A stretch of 64,000 nt of DNA from Diplodia intermedia (Eukaryota; Ascomycota; Dothideomycetes; Botryosphaeriales; Botryosphaeriaceae), in NCBI GenBank assembly GCA_021495925.1, contig JAKEKT010000089.1, forward strand, positions 93,269 to 157,268, written 5' to 3'. The translations under genes were made by a program, and so were the position numbers. Positions 9,982 to 22,427 of the stretch are shown in pieces. The stretch's first letter is position 1; each line of letters opens with the position of its first letter. Below the pieces are notes generated by a model, which was not told the origin of the DNA, ran no database searches, and saw only the letters and a list, made by a program, of their open reading frames with translations.

Positions 9982-11751
9982 ATGCCGTCGGCCACCGAAG
10001 AGCCCAGGTCGGACAACGGCCGTCTGCTGCTTGTCTCCAACCGCCTGCCCATCACCATCAAGCGCTCCGACGAGGGCAAATATGACTTCTCCATGTCGTC
10101 AGGCGGCCTCGTCAGTGGTCTCAGCGGCCTATCCAAGTCTACTACCTTCCAATGGTACGGATGGCCGGGCCTCGAGGTCCCCGAGAACGAGATCCCCACA
10201 CTTAAGCAGCGGCTGAAGGAGGAATACAATGCTATTCCGGTCATGCTGGATGATGATCTGGCTGACAGGCACTACAACGGCTTCTCGAGTGAGTCCTCTT
10301 CGCCCTTTCGCTTACCAGCCCAGACGCTGACCCCGCCGACCAGACTCCATCCTCTGGCCTCTCTTCCACTACCATCCCGGTGAGATCACGTTCGACGAGT
10401 CGGCTTGGAACGCGTACACGGAAGCCAACCGCCTCTTCGCCAAGGCAATCGCCGCAGACGTTCAGGATAATGACCTTGTCTGGGTTCACGACTACCATCT
10501 CATGCTCCTACCTGCTATGCTCCGCGAGGAGATCGGCACGAAAAAAAAGAACGTCAAACTCGGCTTTTTCCTTCATACTCCGTTCCCCAGCAGCGAGATC
10601 TACCGCATCTTGCCCGTTCGTAACGAGATTCTGCTCGGTGTTCTGCACTGTGACTTGATTGGCTTCCACACCTACGATTACGCCCGCCACTTCCTCAGCA
10701 GCTGCTCAAGGATACTGTAAGTCTACTTGGTGGGTAGGACGAGGCGAAATGCCATACTGATTATTCGATGTTCAGCGGCTTGGCCACAACCCCCAACGGG
10801 GTCGAGTTCCAGGGCAAGGTCGTTACGGTTGGTGCCTTCCCGATCGGCATTGACCCCGAAAAGTTTGAAGAGGGCCTTAAGAAGCCCAAAGTGCAGGAGC
10901 GTATCGCCACTCTGGAACGGAAGTTCCAAGGAGTGAAGTTGATTGTGGGCGTGGATCGCCTTGACTATATCAAGGGCGTCCCTCAAAAGCTACATGCCCT
11001 TGAGGTGTTCTTGACCGAACATCCCGAGTGGATCGGGAAGGTGGTATTGGTTCAAGTCGCTGTTCCCAGCCGCCAGGACGTCGAGGAGTATCAGAATCTG
11101 CGAGCGGTTGTCAACGAGCTGGTTGGCCGGATCAATGGCAAATTTGGTGAGCGGAGCCGCCTTCCTTCATTCAATCGAGATGATTTGCTGACAAGATAGG
11201 CACCATTGAATTCATGCCCATCCATTTCATGCACAAGTCGGTATCGTTCGACGAGCTCATCGCGCTGTACGCTGTGTCCGACGTGTGCCTGGTCTCGTCG
11301 ACTCGCGATGGCATGAACTTGGTATCTTACGAGTATATCGCTACCCAACAGAAGCGCCATGGCGTTATGATCCTCTCAGAGTTTGCCGGCGCCGCTCAGA
11401 GTCTGAACGGTAGCATCATCGTCAATCCGTGGAACACGGAGGAACTCGCAGACGCCATCCATGATGCGGTGACAATGGGCGCGGAACAGCGCGCGCTCAA
11501 CTATCAAAAGCTCGCCAAATACGTCAACAAGTACACTAGGTAAGCCATGGACTGGTAATTGCGTTTAAGCGAGATGACTGACTGCAGTACACAGTGCTTG
11601 GTGGGGTCAATCGTTCGTCAGCGAGCTTACCAGGATCTCGGAGCAAGCTGAGAAGAAGTTGAATGTGCGCCGAGGTTCTCTACTTGACAGTGTTCCTAGC
11701 AACAGCGAGGATGCCACAGCCAAGTTGGAGCCTGTCCAGGCCACGTCTTGA
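9982..11751 (+). CDS. TPS1: Alpha,alpha-trehalose-phosphate synthase (UDP-forming)
   Basis: Encodes 515 residues in five exons: 9982-10288, 10344-10716, 10776-11146, 11200-11539 and 11595-11751. The enzyme joins UDP-glucose and glucose-6-phosphate to make trehalose-6-phosphate, the first step of trehalose synthesis, which protects against heat and osmotic stress and restrains glycolytic flux. The GT20 family signatures are intact: LLLVSNRLPITIKR near the N-terminus, the SGGLVSGL glycine loop, YGWPGLEVP, LWPLFHYHPGEI, WVHDYHLMLLP, GFFLHTPFPSSEIYR, GFHTYDYARHFL, GVDRLDYIKGVPQK, and SSTRDGMNLVSYEYI. The length is normal for fungal Tps1 and no phosphatase domain is fused. In exon 5 the acceptor after GTACACAG (11594) is chosen because it restores AWWGQSF. 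Confidence 0.97.
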
Positions 11752-12290
11752 AAGCCGCTGACGGCATGAACGCGCAACTGGTTGAGTATGCATAAGGGCG
11801 TATGGATAGAATATGTGGCACGATTGCATGAAGTTTGCACAGCGCAATATGGGTTTTAGGAGGACATCCCCTCTCATGGTATAGCTGCCCTCGCAGGCGC
11901 TGGCGTCAAATTGTGGTATACAGTAATTAGACCACGCAAGCGGCTTTTTCCTTTGCATGCTGCACGGACATGGGCTATGAACAAAATAGGGAGGCTGCAG
12001 AATTAACACTTGTTGTGTGTGCCGTTGCAATTCGAGCTCGGGGAGTGGTTCGGAGGTGTCAGCGACTGCACGGGCCACCTTGACGGTGCCCGGGGCGCGG
12101 TCTGATGTCGAAAAGTGCTTCCGCAGTCTGGCGCTGCGCCATCACTCCAATAACCGCTTTCTCCACGAACATCTCGCAACCGCGCTAATTGCTGCCGGCC
12201 ATCAACGTACAGCATAGCCGCGCATGCGCGCTGCCCTACAAACACGGCTACCATCATCATCTTCACCGGACCATTGCTGCAGCTACTACG
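11752..12290. other. Intergenic TPS1 to uS17m
   Basis: No gene is supported. It holds the TPS1 3' end and the uS17m promoter; the 60 bases before 12291 are C- and A-rich. Confidence 0.5.
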
Positions 12291-13012
12291 ATGCCTACGC
12301 CGGGGAACTCATATCGCCAGTTTACCGGCGTCGTCGTTTCGGCCGGCAAGATGATGAAGACGGTGAGGGTGCGCATACCGGGCCAGAGATGGGACAAGCA
12401 CATCCGTAAGGTAGGTCTCGTTCACGCTTCCTTTGCCACCTCTTTTCTGGGTTCGACGCGTACTGACATTCACTGTAGGATTTCCCTGCGCCTTACCACG
12501 TCCTTGTTTCAGACCCCACCGAGTCAGTCAGGGAAGGAGATGTCGTCACTTTGCGAAATGGATGGAGGACGTCAAAACAGGTCCACCACGTTGTCACGAG
12601 CATCGTGGCTCCGTTTGGGCCAGAAATTAGCAAACGGCCACGCATACCAACTGAGGACGAGCGTCAGCAGCAACTCTTGCACGCACGGCTGGAAAAGGAT
12701 CTCAGGAAAGCAGCATTGGGCAGAAAGGCGTCTATCCAACACATTGGACAGATCGCTCAAGATGAAGACTGGGTGCAGGAGTTGCCGCAGCGCCTTGCGG
12801 CCGCATGGCAGCAAGCTAAAGAGGCCGGCATTGTCAAGACAGGCAAAGAACAGGATGAGATGCCTCCGATCAACGTCCAGGCACGGCAGAATGTGGCTGC
12901 GGCCGCCAAATACACGGAGAAGGGTCTTGAGAACGAGGAACAAGTGGAACAGATCCGCAAAGCAGGCGAGTCCGTGGCCGAGGAAGTTGCAAGAGGCGGC
13001 AAAGCCATCTAG
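12291..13012 (+). CDS. Mitochondrial small-subunit ribosomal protein uS17m
   Basis: Encodes 217 residues in two exons (12291-12410, 12479-13012), joined in phase 0 with a GTAGGT donor and TGTAG acceptor. The first 90 residues form the S17/OB-fold domain: QFTGVVVSAGKMMKTVRVRIP, QRWDKHIRK, then FPAPYHVLVSDP and VREGDVVTLRNG. Typical S17 hallmarks are GxVVSxKMxKTVxV and the KHIRK strand. A long fungal-specific C-terminal extension of basic and helical character follows (LEKDLRKAALGRKASI, QLEQIRKAGESVAEE-like). Without an obvious cleavable presequence, the N-terminus itself may serve for import. It acts in the mitochondrial ribosome, binding 16S-like rRNA. Confidence 0.9.
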
Positions 13013-13645
13013 AGGTGGGACAAAGAGCAGAGCATACAGCTGGGAGAGCCTGTACTATTACAAACCGGATGGGGATGGCGTTAGGTGGAACCACGCGGGG
13101 GTGCCAAGGATTTGTCCGGACCAGCTGTGTACCAAGAAGTACAATGAAGCTGGGCGGAAGGCGAGGTAAGGGTAAAAGGCTGCTAGCAATGCTCGACACG
13201 AGCAAGTCAAATCGAAACGCAACCAGGGCCTGGTTTGCGAATTAAAGCGTGGCAAGGCAAAAGGCAAACCACAGCAAAGCAATGAATTCGCCGCTGCATG
13301 GAGCAATCGGTAGCAAACTGCGTGTACTTGTGGGGCGCACGATTGCGACTTTGTTCCGTGCTTCTTGCGTCCTGTTGTCGCCGTGTCTCGTTGACTCTCC
13401 ACAAGAAAGAAATAGTAAGTCCCGCAAGAATGCGGGCACCTGGTTTGGGGTGGGTGGTGACTGCTGCCAGGTTTCCCCAGTAACGTTAAGCGAAGAAGGG
13501 AATGATGGCTTTGGGCCAGCAGGCAGCACACCACTTTCTGCGCACGCTGCAGCCTGCGCGTCATACGGGGCTTTGACCTTTTGACCCGTGCCCTCGTCTC
13601 CAGCACAAAGCACCTCCGCATCTTCGCCCACGCTGCGCCGCCGAC
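13013..13645. other. Intergenic uS17m to VID27
   Basis: No gene is supported. A 187-codon frame on the minus strand shows no domain and has several overlapping rivals. Confidence 0.45.
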
Positions 13646-16218
13646 ATGTTCATGCTACGGAACGGTATGCACGCCCGCACCTGCGCTGCCCCACCGCACC
13701 CCTCCTTCACCTGGGCAACCGAGTTTGCGCTGCGATCGCCTGCTAACCCTCTTTGGCCACAGTCAGCAAGTACCTCTTCGGCGACAGCTCAAAGGAATCC
13801 ATCGTCGAAGTCCCCCAGGGCCAGCTCTATCTCGTGCGCCCGCTTTCCGTGAAAGGCTATTCCGAGCTCATCTTCAAAGACGCCGCCGCCTCCATCCGCC
13901 GCACCGGTCAAGACTTCCAGTACCAGCTCGTCATCCAGCGCGCATACGAGGAGGGCGAGCGCGAGCTGCTCGGCGAGGACGAGGAAGAGGACGGCGCTGC
14001 CGAGGGCTTGGGCGCAGAAAAAGACGAGCGCACTTTCCTGCTTGACGAGGCCCTCCGCTTCCGAACCGACGTGAGGCAGACTGGCGAGAAGGTATTTGCT
14101 TGGAAGGATCTTAGCGGCGACGAGGGCGACCTTTGGGAATTTGTTTGCGACAGCTCCGTCCAGCTCCCGACGGTTGCGACGTTTGAGGTCGTCGCCGTCC
14201 AGTGCCAGTACGAGAGGAAGTACCGAAGGAGCCACCAACAAGCTACTGAGCAGGATCTCCAACAGTTTTCTTTCGAGCAAGAAGCCATTCCCGACGCAAG
14301 CCCGGTCTCCAGCCCCAGGATACGCTCTCCCCTTGCGTCACCCGACATTGCAAGGTCCAGCTTCAGTCTTGATCCACCAACTACCATCGACACGATGGTT
14401 TCCAACCCCGCTCCCCAGGCGGAAACTCCGTCAAAGGGCCCAAAGGTGACTGCTGCCCCAACGGCCCGTGCGCAACCTGAGAGTCGCGAGGTGCTCACGA
14501 ACGAGACTGCTGAACTGCACTTGTTCGACTTCGAGTCTGGCGCTTTCGTCCTCCAGGATCTCAGCGTGAAAGCTAGCGTTTCCGATATTGGCGACTGGAA
14601 ATACTGGCTGCAAATCAGCGGCGAAGAAAAGGAGTGGCTTGGCCAACCCGTCGTGCCCGATATCAATCCAGTCTTCAATTTCGAATACCTCTCGTTCATT
14701 TTCAACCACTACACAGAGGACGGATCTGCCTACTCTTGGCTCCTTCGTTTCAAGGATCAGGAGACAGAGGAGAGGTTCCAAAGTGGCCTCATGCAGGCTC
14801 TGTGGGAACACCTTAACGAGACCAAATGGCTCAAGGCCAAGACCGACGAACGCGACTATGTCATGGAGGCCTTCCAGGATTTGACGATGGAGGACGATGA
14901 CGAGAAAGCTGAAGAAGATGACGAGGAAGCACAACAGTCGGATGACGAGGAAGACAGTGCCAGGCGCAGCGAGCATTACGACTCGGACGAAGAGCAGGAT
15001 GACGTCGTTACCAAGGATAGTGACGGCAACGTCAACTCCCAGCTTGCTGTTGGCTATAGGCATGACAGGTCATTCGTTGTGCGTGGCTCAAAGATTGGCG
15101 TGTTCAAACATACGGATGACAACCAACTGGAGTTCACCACCAATATCTCCAAGGTCGAAACCCCCAAGGGCAAGCTTTTCAGCCCAAAGAAGGTTATGCT
15201 CCACATGGAGGACCGGGACATGATATTGCAGAATCCTCAGGATCCCAACTCGCTCTACCGTATGGATCTTGAGCGCGGTCAGATTGTGGACGAGTGGAAA
15301 GTGCACGAAGACATCCCGGTTGACATTTTCGCGCCGGAAAAAGTAAGCAATGATATCTTGCGCCAAAGCTGGTTTCCAGGGGCTGACTAGCGACAGAAAT
15401 ACTCCCAGATGACGGGAGAGCAAACCCTTCTGGGCCTGTCACACAATGCACTGTACCGCATAGATCCCCGCCTATCTGGCGACAAGCTGGTCGACTCGGA
15501 TCTGAAGCAGTATACGATCAAAAACGGCTTCTCTGCCGCAGCCACTACGGAAAAGGGCCATATTGCTGTGGCATCCAACAAGGGCGATATCCGGATGTTT
15601 GACCGACTCGGCATCAATGCGAAGACGGCTCTGCCGGCTATTGGTGATCCCATCATCGGCGTGGATGTTTCTGCCGATGGTCGTTGGGTGCTTGCGACGA
15701 CTCGCACGTATCTGCTTTTGATCGACGCTCTCCAAAAGGAGGGCAAGAACGAGGGGAAGCTTGGGTTCGAAAAGGCATTCCCCAAGGACTCGAAGCCACA
15801 GCCACGCCGGCTTGCGCTGACGCCCAGCCACGTGGCGCAATTCCAGCACGAAACTAAGGCGCCGATTTCGTTCACGCCGGCTCAGTTCAACACAGGACTC
15901 GACAGCACCGAGACTACGATTGTCTCGGCCACGGGACCGTTCGTTGTGACGTGGAGCATGAAGAAGGTGCTGGCGGGCCGCAAGGACCCGTACAGCATCA
16001 AACGCTACGCGGAGGAGGTCAAGGCAGACAACTTCCGATTCGGGTCAGACAAGAACCTCATTGTAGCGCTTCCAAACGAGGTCAACATGGTGGCTAAGCG
16101 CGCACTCCGGCGACCAACGCGCGAAAGCATTGCCATGCCCTCACGCGTTGGCACGCCCCGGAAGGGCGGAAGAGGGAGCTATCTCTCGCGCAATGACATT
16201 GTCAACAGCCCGTATTAG
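13646..16218 (+). CDS. Vid27 family protein (vacuolar import and degradation)
   Basis: Encodes 806 residues in three exons: 13646-13664, 13763-15342 and 15397-16218. Vid27 proteins were named for a role in vacuolar import and degradation of fructose-1,6-bisphosphatase in yeast; they combine an N-terminal PH-like domain and a C-terminal beta-propeller. The 19-base first exon encodes MFMLRN, and the join gives VSKYLFGDSSKESIVEVP, matching the family start. Further landmarks are GQLYLVRPLSVKGYSELIF and DFQYQLVIQRAYEEGE, a Ser/Pro-rich linker, a second conserved domain (GEKEWLGQPV-like, NHYTEDGSAYSWLLRF), an acidic run with EDDDEKAEEDDEEA, then the propeller with SFVVRGSKIGVFKH, LGLSHNALYRIDPR and TYLLLIDAL. 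The C-terminus is basic. The ATG at 13646 is required because the exon-2 frame has no ATG before its conserved part. Confidence 0.92.
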
Positions 16219-17283
16219 GCAGGCTTCTCCGTACGCTCGAGAGGGTGGTGGGGAGGGGCGGACGACCCTTGGGCCCGGTTCGGATGTTGCCTTTTCTTCT
16301 GCTACTTTGGCGGGTTCTCTCCTAGATTGCTTTCCCAGCGGCAGGTTCTCATGACGGGTGGGAGGAGATGGTCATGTAGGGGGCGTTTGTTGATATCCTG
16401 CACATGGCCGTTAGTAGGCCGTCTGCCACCAGCGTCGATCAATCTTATTTCATTCGACATTCCGCACGTGGGGTCAGACAAGCGACGCGGCAATTCAGTT
16501 GCTGGAGACGGGGCGGGCGCACGGGTTGGCGTCAGCCCTAGACACGCGAAGTACATATGACGGCTCCGTTTCTGCACGCTCTCCTCAGCAGGCAGCAACC
16601 AGATGCGGCTCGGCAATACGGCCGCGGTCGGCAATCTGCGTCGAGCAGCACCGGACGGATCGACGCTGCAGCGTTTTTGCAGCACGGGGACCCATAGGGC
16701 AGACGAGGACGTCACCTCTGCATACGGCCGCAGCGCTTGACCTGCGGTGAGCGGCGAGCGTCGCCCGTTGGCCAGCAGTGAGCTTCTGCGGTGAAGCGGG
16801 GAGGCGGGATTGGGCCTCACCTCTGCTTGTATACGACGACAAATTTGCGGCTCTTGCCACGCGCACCCGCTCCAAGGGGCCTTCGTCGCGCCGCTCTGGC
16901 GAGTCGTGGTGACCACACACCGCCATGCGCTTGATCTGCAGGAGATCCCTGGCCGTTTCACTGGCCTCCGTCTTCACGCTAGCCCTGCACGCCCGGCTTC
17001 GCTGCAGCTTCGACGCCTTCCGCAAATGAGCCAGGCCTGCGCCCTCAAATCATCGCGACACGCCCTCTGCCTCCATCCTCCCGGGCCCCCACACGCTCCA
17101 AGCACGCACGTGTCGCCCGCTAGCCCAGCAGACCGACGCATCTCACTCCAGTTGCTTCCTATTATTAACTTCGCACGCTGACGACTGACGGTGGGTGTTT
17201 TTCCTTGCTTGCCTGCCAGCTCTAATACCGCCGCAACCCCCCCTCCCCTCGTCCGCCGTCACTGCTCCTGCTACTCGCTCACA
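16219..17283. promoter_or_regulatory. Intergenic VID27 to permease, no supported gene
   Basis: About 1.06 kb. Overlapping frames of up to 219 codons on the minus strand carry no motif. The final 250 bases are pyrimidine-rich (runs of CTCC, CCCC), as expected for the leader of the permease gene. Confidence 0.45.
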
Positions 17284-19345
17284 ATGCATCCTGTAGCCCC
17301 CGGAAGCGGCATTGAACCGTCGCCGCATCCTCCGGGGAAGGCTCCGGGCTCCTCGGCCCAAGGCGTCATGGCCTCCATCCAGAATGACGACGAGCGTCTG
17401 CTTGCTCGCATCGGCTACAACCAGGTACCAGAGCCCTGCCGCCGCTAAGGCCGTGGGCCGTGCTGACGCCGTGCCGCTAGGAATTGAGACGGGAGTTCAA
17501 CAAGTGGTCCACCGTCTCCTATGCCATCTCCATCCTCGGTGTTCTGGGCTCCGTCCCGGCAACCTTTGGCAGCCCCATCACCGCTGGTGGCCCCGCCACC
17601 GCAGTATGGGCCTGGTTCGTCGGCAGTGTCATGGCCATGTGCATAGCGAGCTCTGGTACCGTAGCCCGTGGCTTTCATAACCACCTCTCCACTGACCTTG
17701 AACAGTGGCCGAACTGGTCTCGGCCTATCCGACTGCCGGAGGAATGTACTTCGTCACCAAGCATGTCGTCCCCCCCGAGCACGTGGCCATATGGGCATGG
17801 GTCATCGGCTGGTGCAACTTCCTTGGCCAAGCCGCTGGCGTTGCCAGTCTTGCCTACACCATCTCGCAGATGATCTTCGCCGCCGCAGTCATGAACTCCA
17901 CTGCCGAAGACGGCTCCCCGACGTTTACGCCGTAGGTTGCCTCTCCGCTATGGCGCCCCCCGATACTGACCATGCTCCAGCTCAGCTCTGCAGACGGTTC
18001 TGCTTGCGATACTGATCCTCTGCCTTTTTGGCACCATCTGCTCGCTCACCACCAGAGCATTACATAAAATCATTTTGTGGTTTGCTCCAATCAACAGTAT
18101 GCCACACGAGACGCGCCATCTTGTGCGAATGTCGCTGATTCCCCGCTTAGTATTAGCCTCCATCAGCATCTGTGTCGCATTGCTCGTCCTCACGCCAAAC
18201 AAACGCAGTGCTGAATGGGTTTTCACCGAAGTCACAGACGGCTCCGGCTGGGGGAGCAAGGGCTTTTCATTTCTGCTAGGGTGTGTTGCCATGCCGACCG
18301 CACTGAAGCACCTCCGGGCTGACATGCAACAGCTTCCTCTCCGTGGCTTGGACGATGACTGATTATGACGGAACAACGCAGTAAGGATTGGGTCTCCGTT
18401 ACACGAGCTATACTTCAGAGCTAACCGAGAGATAGCATGTCTGAGGAGACGCACGATGCTGCCATTCGAGGACCCGTTGCCATCCGATCGGCCATTCTTG
18501 TTTCTGGACTCGTCGGTTGGATGCTCACTGTCACTTTCTGCTTCTGTCTGACCGACTATGACGGTATCGTCAATTCGCCAACCGGACTCCCCGTGGCTCA
18601 AATATTCCTCAATGCTGGTGGCAAGACCGGGGGAACAATCATGTGGTTCTTTGTTATTCTGGTCCAATTCTTCACCGGGTGCTCGGCTATGCTGGCTAAC
18701 GCTCGCATGTGCTACGCGTTTGCCCGAGACGACGCCCTTCCATTTTCAAGGTAAATCGAGTGCCTTCGCTCAGGGGCAGACCTTGGCTGACACATGCAGC
18801 TTCTGGAGCAACATAAACAAGTACACCGGTACTCCGGTCAACGCTGTATGGCTCGTCGTGGTCTTCTGCACTTGTCTCGATCTCATCGGCATTGGGAGCA
18901 CGCTCACGATTGTTGCCATCTTCAATGTATGCGCACCGGCTCTGGACCTTAGCTACGTGGCCGTCATCGTCGCGCACCGAGTGTACGAAAAGCGGGTGCG
19001 GTTCATCCCTGGCCCGTACACAATGGGGATTTGGAGCAAGCCGATCAACCTCGTTGCCTGCTCGTGGGTTGTGTTCATCAGCGTCATCTTGTTCTTCCCA
19101 ACCACGAAGCCGGTCACGCCCACGAACATGAATTATGCCATTTGTGTGGCTGGGTTCGTTGGACTCTTCAGTCTGAGTTGGTGGTGGATTGGAGCGAGAA
19201 AGTACGTCATTGGCCGGCAGCACGCCCCCACCGTCAGTTGTGGTGCTAACCGCGTCCGTGGCACAGGAAATACACAGGGCCTCGGACGAAGGATATCATC
19301 GACATGCTTCCGACGGATGACCCGGATGACACAGACTTTCCGTAA
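17284..19345 (+). CDS. Amino acid/polyamine permease, GABA- or choline-permease-like (APC superfamily)
   Basis: Encodes 543 residues in nine exons: 17284-17424, 17481-17655, 17706-17931, 17981-18096, 18151-18280, 18333-18380, 18436-18750, 18800-19201 and 19267-19345. Every join keeps phase. The product is a 12-helix plasma-membrane transporter of the family containing yeast Uga4 and Hnm1. Signatures: GYNQ then ELRREFNKWSTVSYAISILG, the first helix, GGPATAVWAWFVGS, VAELVSAYPTAGGMYFVTK, the FLSVAWTMTDYDGTTHMSEETHDAA region, and VNAVWLVVVFCTCLDLIGIGS. The tail GPRTKDIIDMLPTDDPDD is typical of this group. The substrate cannot be decided from sequence; GABA, choline, or another amine or amino acid are all possible. 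Because it has eight introns, its pieces look like separate short frames. Confidence 0.88.
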
Positions 19346-20731
19346 TCACATCGCCGATCTCTTTCGTTTTCTTTCTTCTTTATTTCTTTCCTTCGTTCTA
19401 TCTCATCCGAGACCGGGCATTGCAGGCGTTCAAGCAAGCGAGCAATTTTGGGCTATCTATATACCACGTCTGTCGTTCGCAAGGCAACGGGCGAGCTGTT
19501 GCCTCTGGCATGAACGCAATCTGTGACCACGTATCAAGGTGTTTTATTCGGCGAAAACGGAAAAAAGGGTCAGGCATAGAGCTGGAGCACAGGCAGGGTA
19601 GCAAGATATGTGCGGCTTCACCGCCGTTTCGCAGGCAGCTCCCAGTGTCCGTGAGTGAGGCGAGGGCAGGTCAAAGTTTCACCGAGCCGGCATGTCGCAT
19701 TCGGGCAAAAGAGCTACCGGCCGCAGTGGTGCTTTCCGTGCGGCGTCAGTAGCGCGGTCTGGTGCTGGCGGTTGAGGCTCGCTCGCAGGGGCCGGGCTGT
19801 GGCGTCGTCCAACGGTAAACGGTAGGCCGGTAACGGGTTAACGAGATTGGTGATCCTTCATCAGCAGCGCCAGCGGCCAGTGCTGAGCGGGCATGTGGAT
19901 GTGCGGCAGACTCCACAACGTTTCCGGCTGGCGGACTTGGCCACTAGGCGGGCCGCAGCCAGACCCCGTCCTCGGCAGGGATCGTGCGTCGTTTTGGTCA
20001 GCTGCGACTCCATGCTTCGGATCATCTGAGCATCCTGATTTTGTCTTACCCGCAGGTAACGCTGGCCTGGAAGCCGGCCGCGCGGGGGTGGCCGTGGTGT
20101 GTGGATTAGAAGCGGCCACACATGGCAACCAACAAAACACCACGGCTGGCGAAGCGAGGTGGCCCTGTCACGATGCGAGACGGCCTGCGCCCGAGCGACG
20201 GATTAAAGGGCCTGCGAATAGCGCTGCAGGGGCCTCGTCACACAACGGCGGCGCCACTCCACCACGTTGATCGGCCGCAGGGATGGCCGTGTCCCCGTCG
20301 CAACGTCATTCAACATCTCCGTAGGCTGTTTTTGTCGGTGTGCAAAGACACCCAACGTTGCACATGGCTGCTGCTTGGCGTCGGAACAACCTCCCCAAGC
20401 GTCCTAGGTAAGTCTGCACTTGATGGGCGATCAAACCGGCCGGCCTGCGGGAAGCCGCCAAGTTGGATACATTTGCGTGCACGCGGAAAACAATTCTTTC
20501 AGAATAGATGCTACCAGGCCCTGCAAATCTCACCGGCCGTTGCGACGCCTGCTATAATGCTCATCATCTCGTCAGACTCGTAAGGACATCAGACCGCCCG
20601 AACCCCCCACAAATGCAAATCCCAGTGCTGGTACAGAAATGTATGCGAAGGTCCCCGTTTGCGCCGTTCCGTTGGCCACGACCTGAAAAATTCCCAAGAC
20701 AGAGTGGTCCCCCATGACAAAAGCAACTTCG
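19346..20731. other. Intergenic, convergent 3' ends of permease and CDC7
   Basis: About 1.4 kb with no supported gene. Frames of up to 153 codons on the plus strand have no recognisable motif. Longer than needed for two 3' ends; a non-coding RNA or an unrecognised small gene is possible but not shown. Confidence 0.4.
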
Positions 20732-22187
20732 CTACTGAGAGCTGACCAGGTCCACACCTTCTTCCTCAGCATCGTTGTCGTGCTCAATCTCGTCCAACTG
20801 AAGGATGAAGGGGTGCTCCAATGCTTCCTGGGCCGTGATCCTCTTGTTCGGATCGCACTCCAGGCATCGTTGCAGAAACTCTATCGCCTCTTTTTCCTCG
20901 CCCGACAGCCCAATGCGCCGTCCGTTCTCATCCTTCTGGTTCCGGTTTGTGCACCACAGAATGATTTTCTCGAAGCCGTGGCCCGCTTCGCTGTAGCTTG
21001 GGATGTTCGTCTCAAACACTTGCCCGTGGAGTAGAGCTGTCTCACGCATGCGAGACTTGCCGAAGATGGCCGTAAGTTCCAGCAGAGCGTCGATATCGTC
21101 GGCGCTGTGGAAGAACGGAAAGCGGCGCGACAGCAGGGTCAGCAGGATGACGCCAGCACTCCACATGTCGATGGAAGTGGTCTGGGCTGTGCATTTGAGG
21201 AGAACCTCGGGGGCGCGAAACCCCCGGGTGCCAGCACGGTTGGCGCGCCTGCTGGGGCGGGAGTCATTTTTAGGGAAAGTGGGGACATGGTTGGGGTTTG
21301 AGGCTACAGTGTTGGCATAAACGCTATGCTCTATCTTGTGCTGACGCTCGCCGGGACGCAGCCGGCAAGTGCACAGGTGCCAGTCGGTGCCCTCGCGTTC
21401 AGCAAGACCGAAATCGACGAGAACGCCGCGGGAGTGCTCTGGGGCATACAGAAAGTTGGTCGGCTTGATGTCACGATGCAGGATTTTGTGCTCGTGGACG
21501 GCCTTCAGGGCGGTAAACAGGCTGCGGAAGTACAGGCGCATGTCGTGCACCTTCATGTCTCGATAGTAGTCCCGAAAGTCGCGGTGCTGGAAGTAGGGCA
21601 GGATGGCGACCACCTGGTCCTGGTGGCGGAATGCGGTGATGAGCGGGCAGACCGAGTCGGAGTTGCGGAGGTCGTGCAAGAGCTCGAGCTCGTTGAGAAT
21701 GCGCAGAGGGCTGCTGGTCACGTAGATTTTCTTGATGGCGACGTAGCGAGCCTTACGCCTGGCATTGCGATTGGGCGCGGCCGAGTCCTCCGCCGTGTAC
21801 TCCTTCGCCTCGATATCCCAGTCATTCTGATACAGGTCGTACTGCAGGTCCTCGGCCTTGTAGACGGTGGAGAAGGTTCCTGTGGGCGGTTAACTGTGGT
21901 ACTGCGTAGCAGAGCGGGGCCGGGCGGCGCGGACCTTCGCCGATGCGATTGATGAGCCGGTAGCGCTTGGTGATGCCCTCAAACGACTCCTCAAAGCGGT
22001 CCATGTCCTCGGCGACCGACTCCTCGACGATCTCTTCTTCATCGCTGCCGTCGTGGGTGCACCCGCTCTCCTCGAGCGGGTCACGGCTCTCGTCCGTGTG
22101 GGCGCCGTCGTCGTCGTCGTCGTCATCGGGGCCGAGGTGGACGGGCACGTCGTCGTTCGCCATCCTCTGCAAACGGGCCCTTGCCAT
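20732..22187 (-). CDS. CDC7: Cdc7 protein kinase (Dbf4-dependent kinase, Hsk1-like)
   Basis: Encodes 466 residues in two exons (22187-21935, 21879-20732). Cdc7 with Dbf4 phosphorylates the MCM helicase to fire replication origins. An acidic N-terminus (DDDDDDD, EEEIVEESVAED) precedes the kinase domain: KRYRLINRIGEG, then GTFSTVYKAEDL after the splice, AIKKIY (catalytic Lys), the catalytic loop HRDIKPTNFLY, DFGLAERE, and the activation segment GTRGFRAPEVLLKC, which is characteristic of Cdc7 rather than CDKs. A kinase insert lies between DFG and APE, as usual for Cdc7. The intron (21880-21934, 55 bases) interrupts the glycine-rich loop and starts with an unusual GTCCGC donor; no other junction restores the loop. 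A downstream in-frame ATG at 22163 is an alternative start. Confidence 0.93.
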
Positions 22188-22427
22188 TGCGGACGTGGGC
22201 GTGGGGCGCAGATGGGTTGTGCAGTTCGCGTGTGCCTGGAGCGGCGGGCTGGCTTAGCGCAGCCAATAATGGTGTTTTGTTTTGGCAGGTTCGAGCAGGT
22301 AAACAGCAACAGCAACGTGCGCCGCGCCTGCTCCTCCGCGCCGCCGCCGCAACACCAACTTCCACGCACGCCACCCGTCTCCTCCAGAGAAGCACATGTG
22401 CCGCGCCGCGCCCGCGCCTCCGTGAAG
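22188..22427. promoter_or_regulatory. Short divergent promoter region CDC7 / condensin subunit 1, with CCAAT box
   Basis: Only 240 bases separate the two start codons, so both genes almost certainly use overlapping regulatory DNA. A CCAAT pentamer is at 22263-22267. No perfect MluI cell-cycle box (ACGCGT) was seen. Both genes act in chromosome duplication or segregation. Confidence 0.5.

Noticed and set aside
13789..15063. Several minus-strand frames of 163-265 codons opposite VID27
   Set aside because: VID27 is supported by conserved sequence over its whole length on the plus strand; the opposite frames are shadows.
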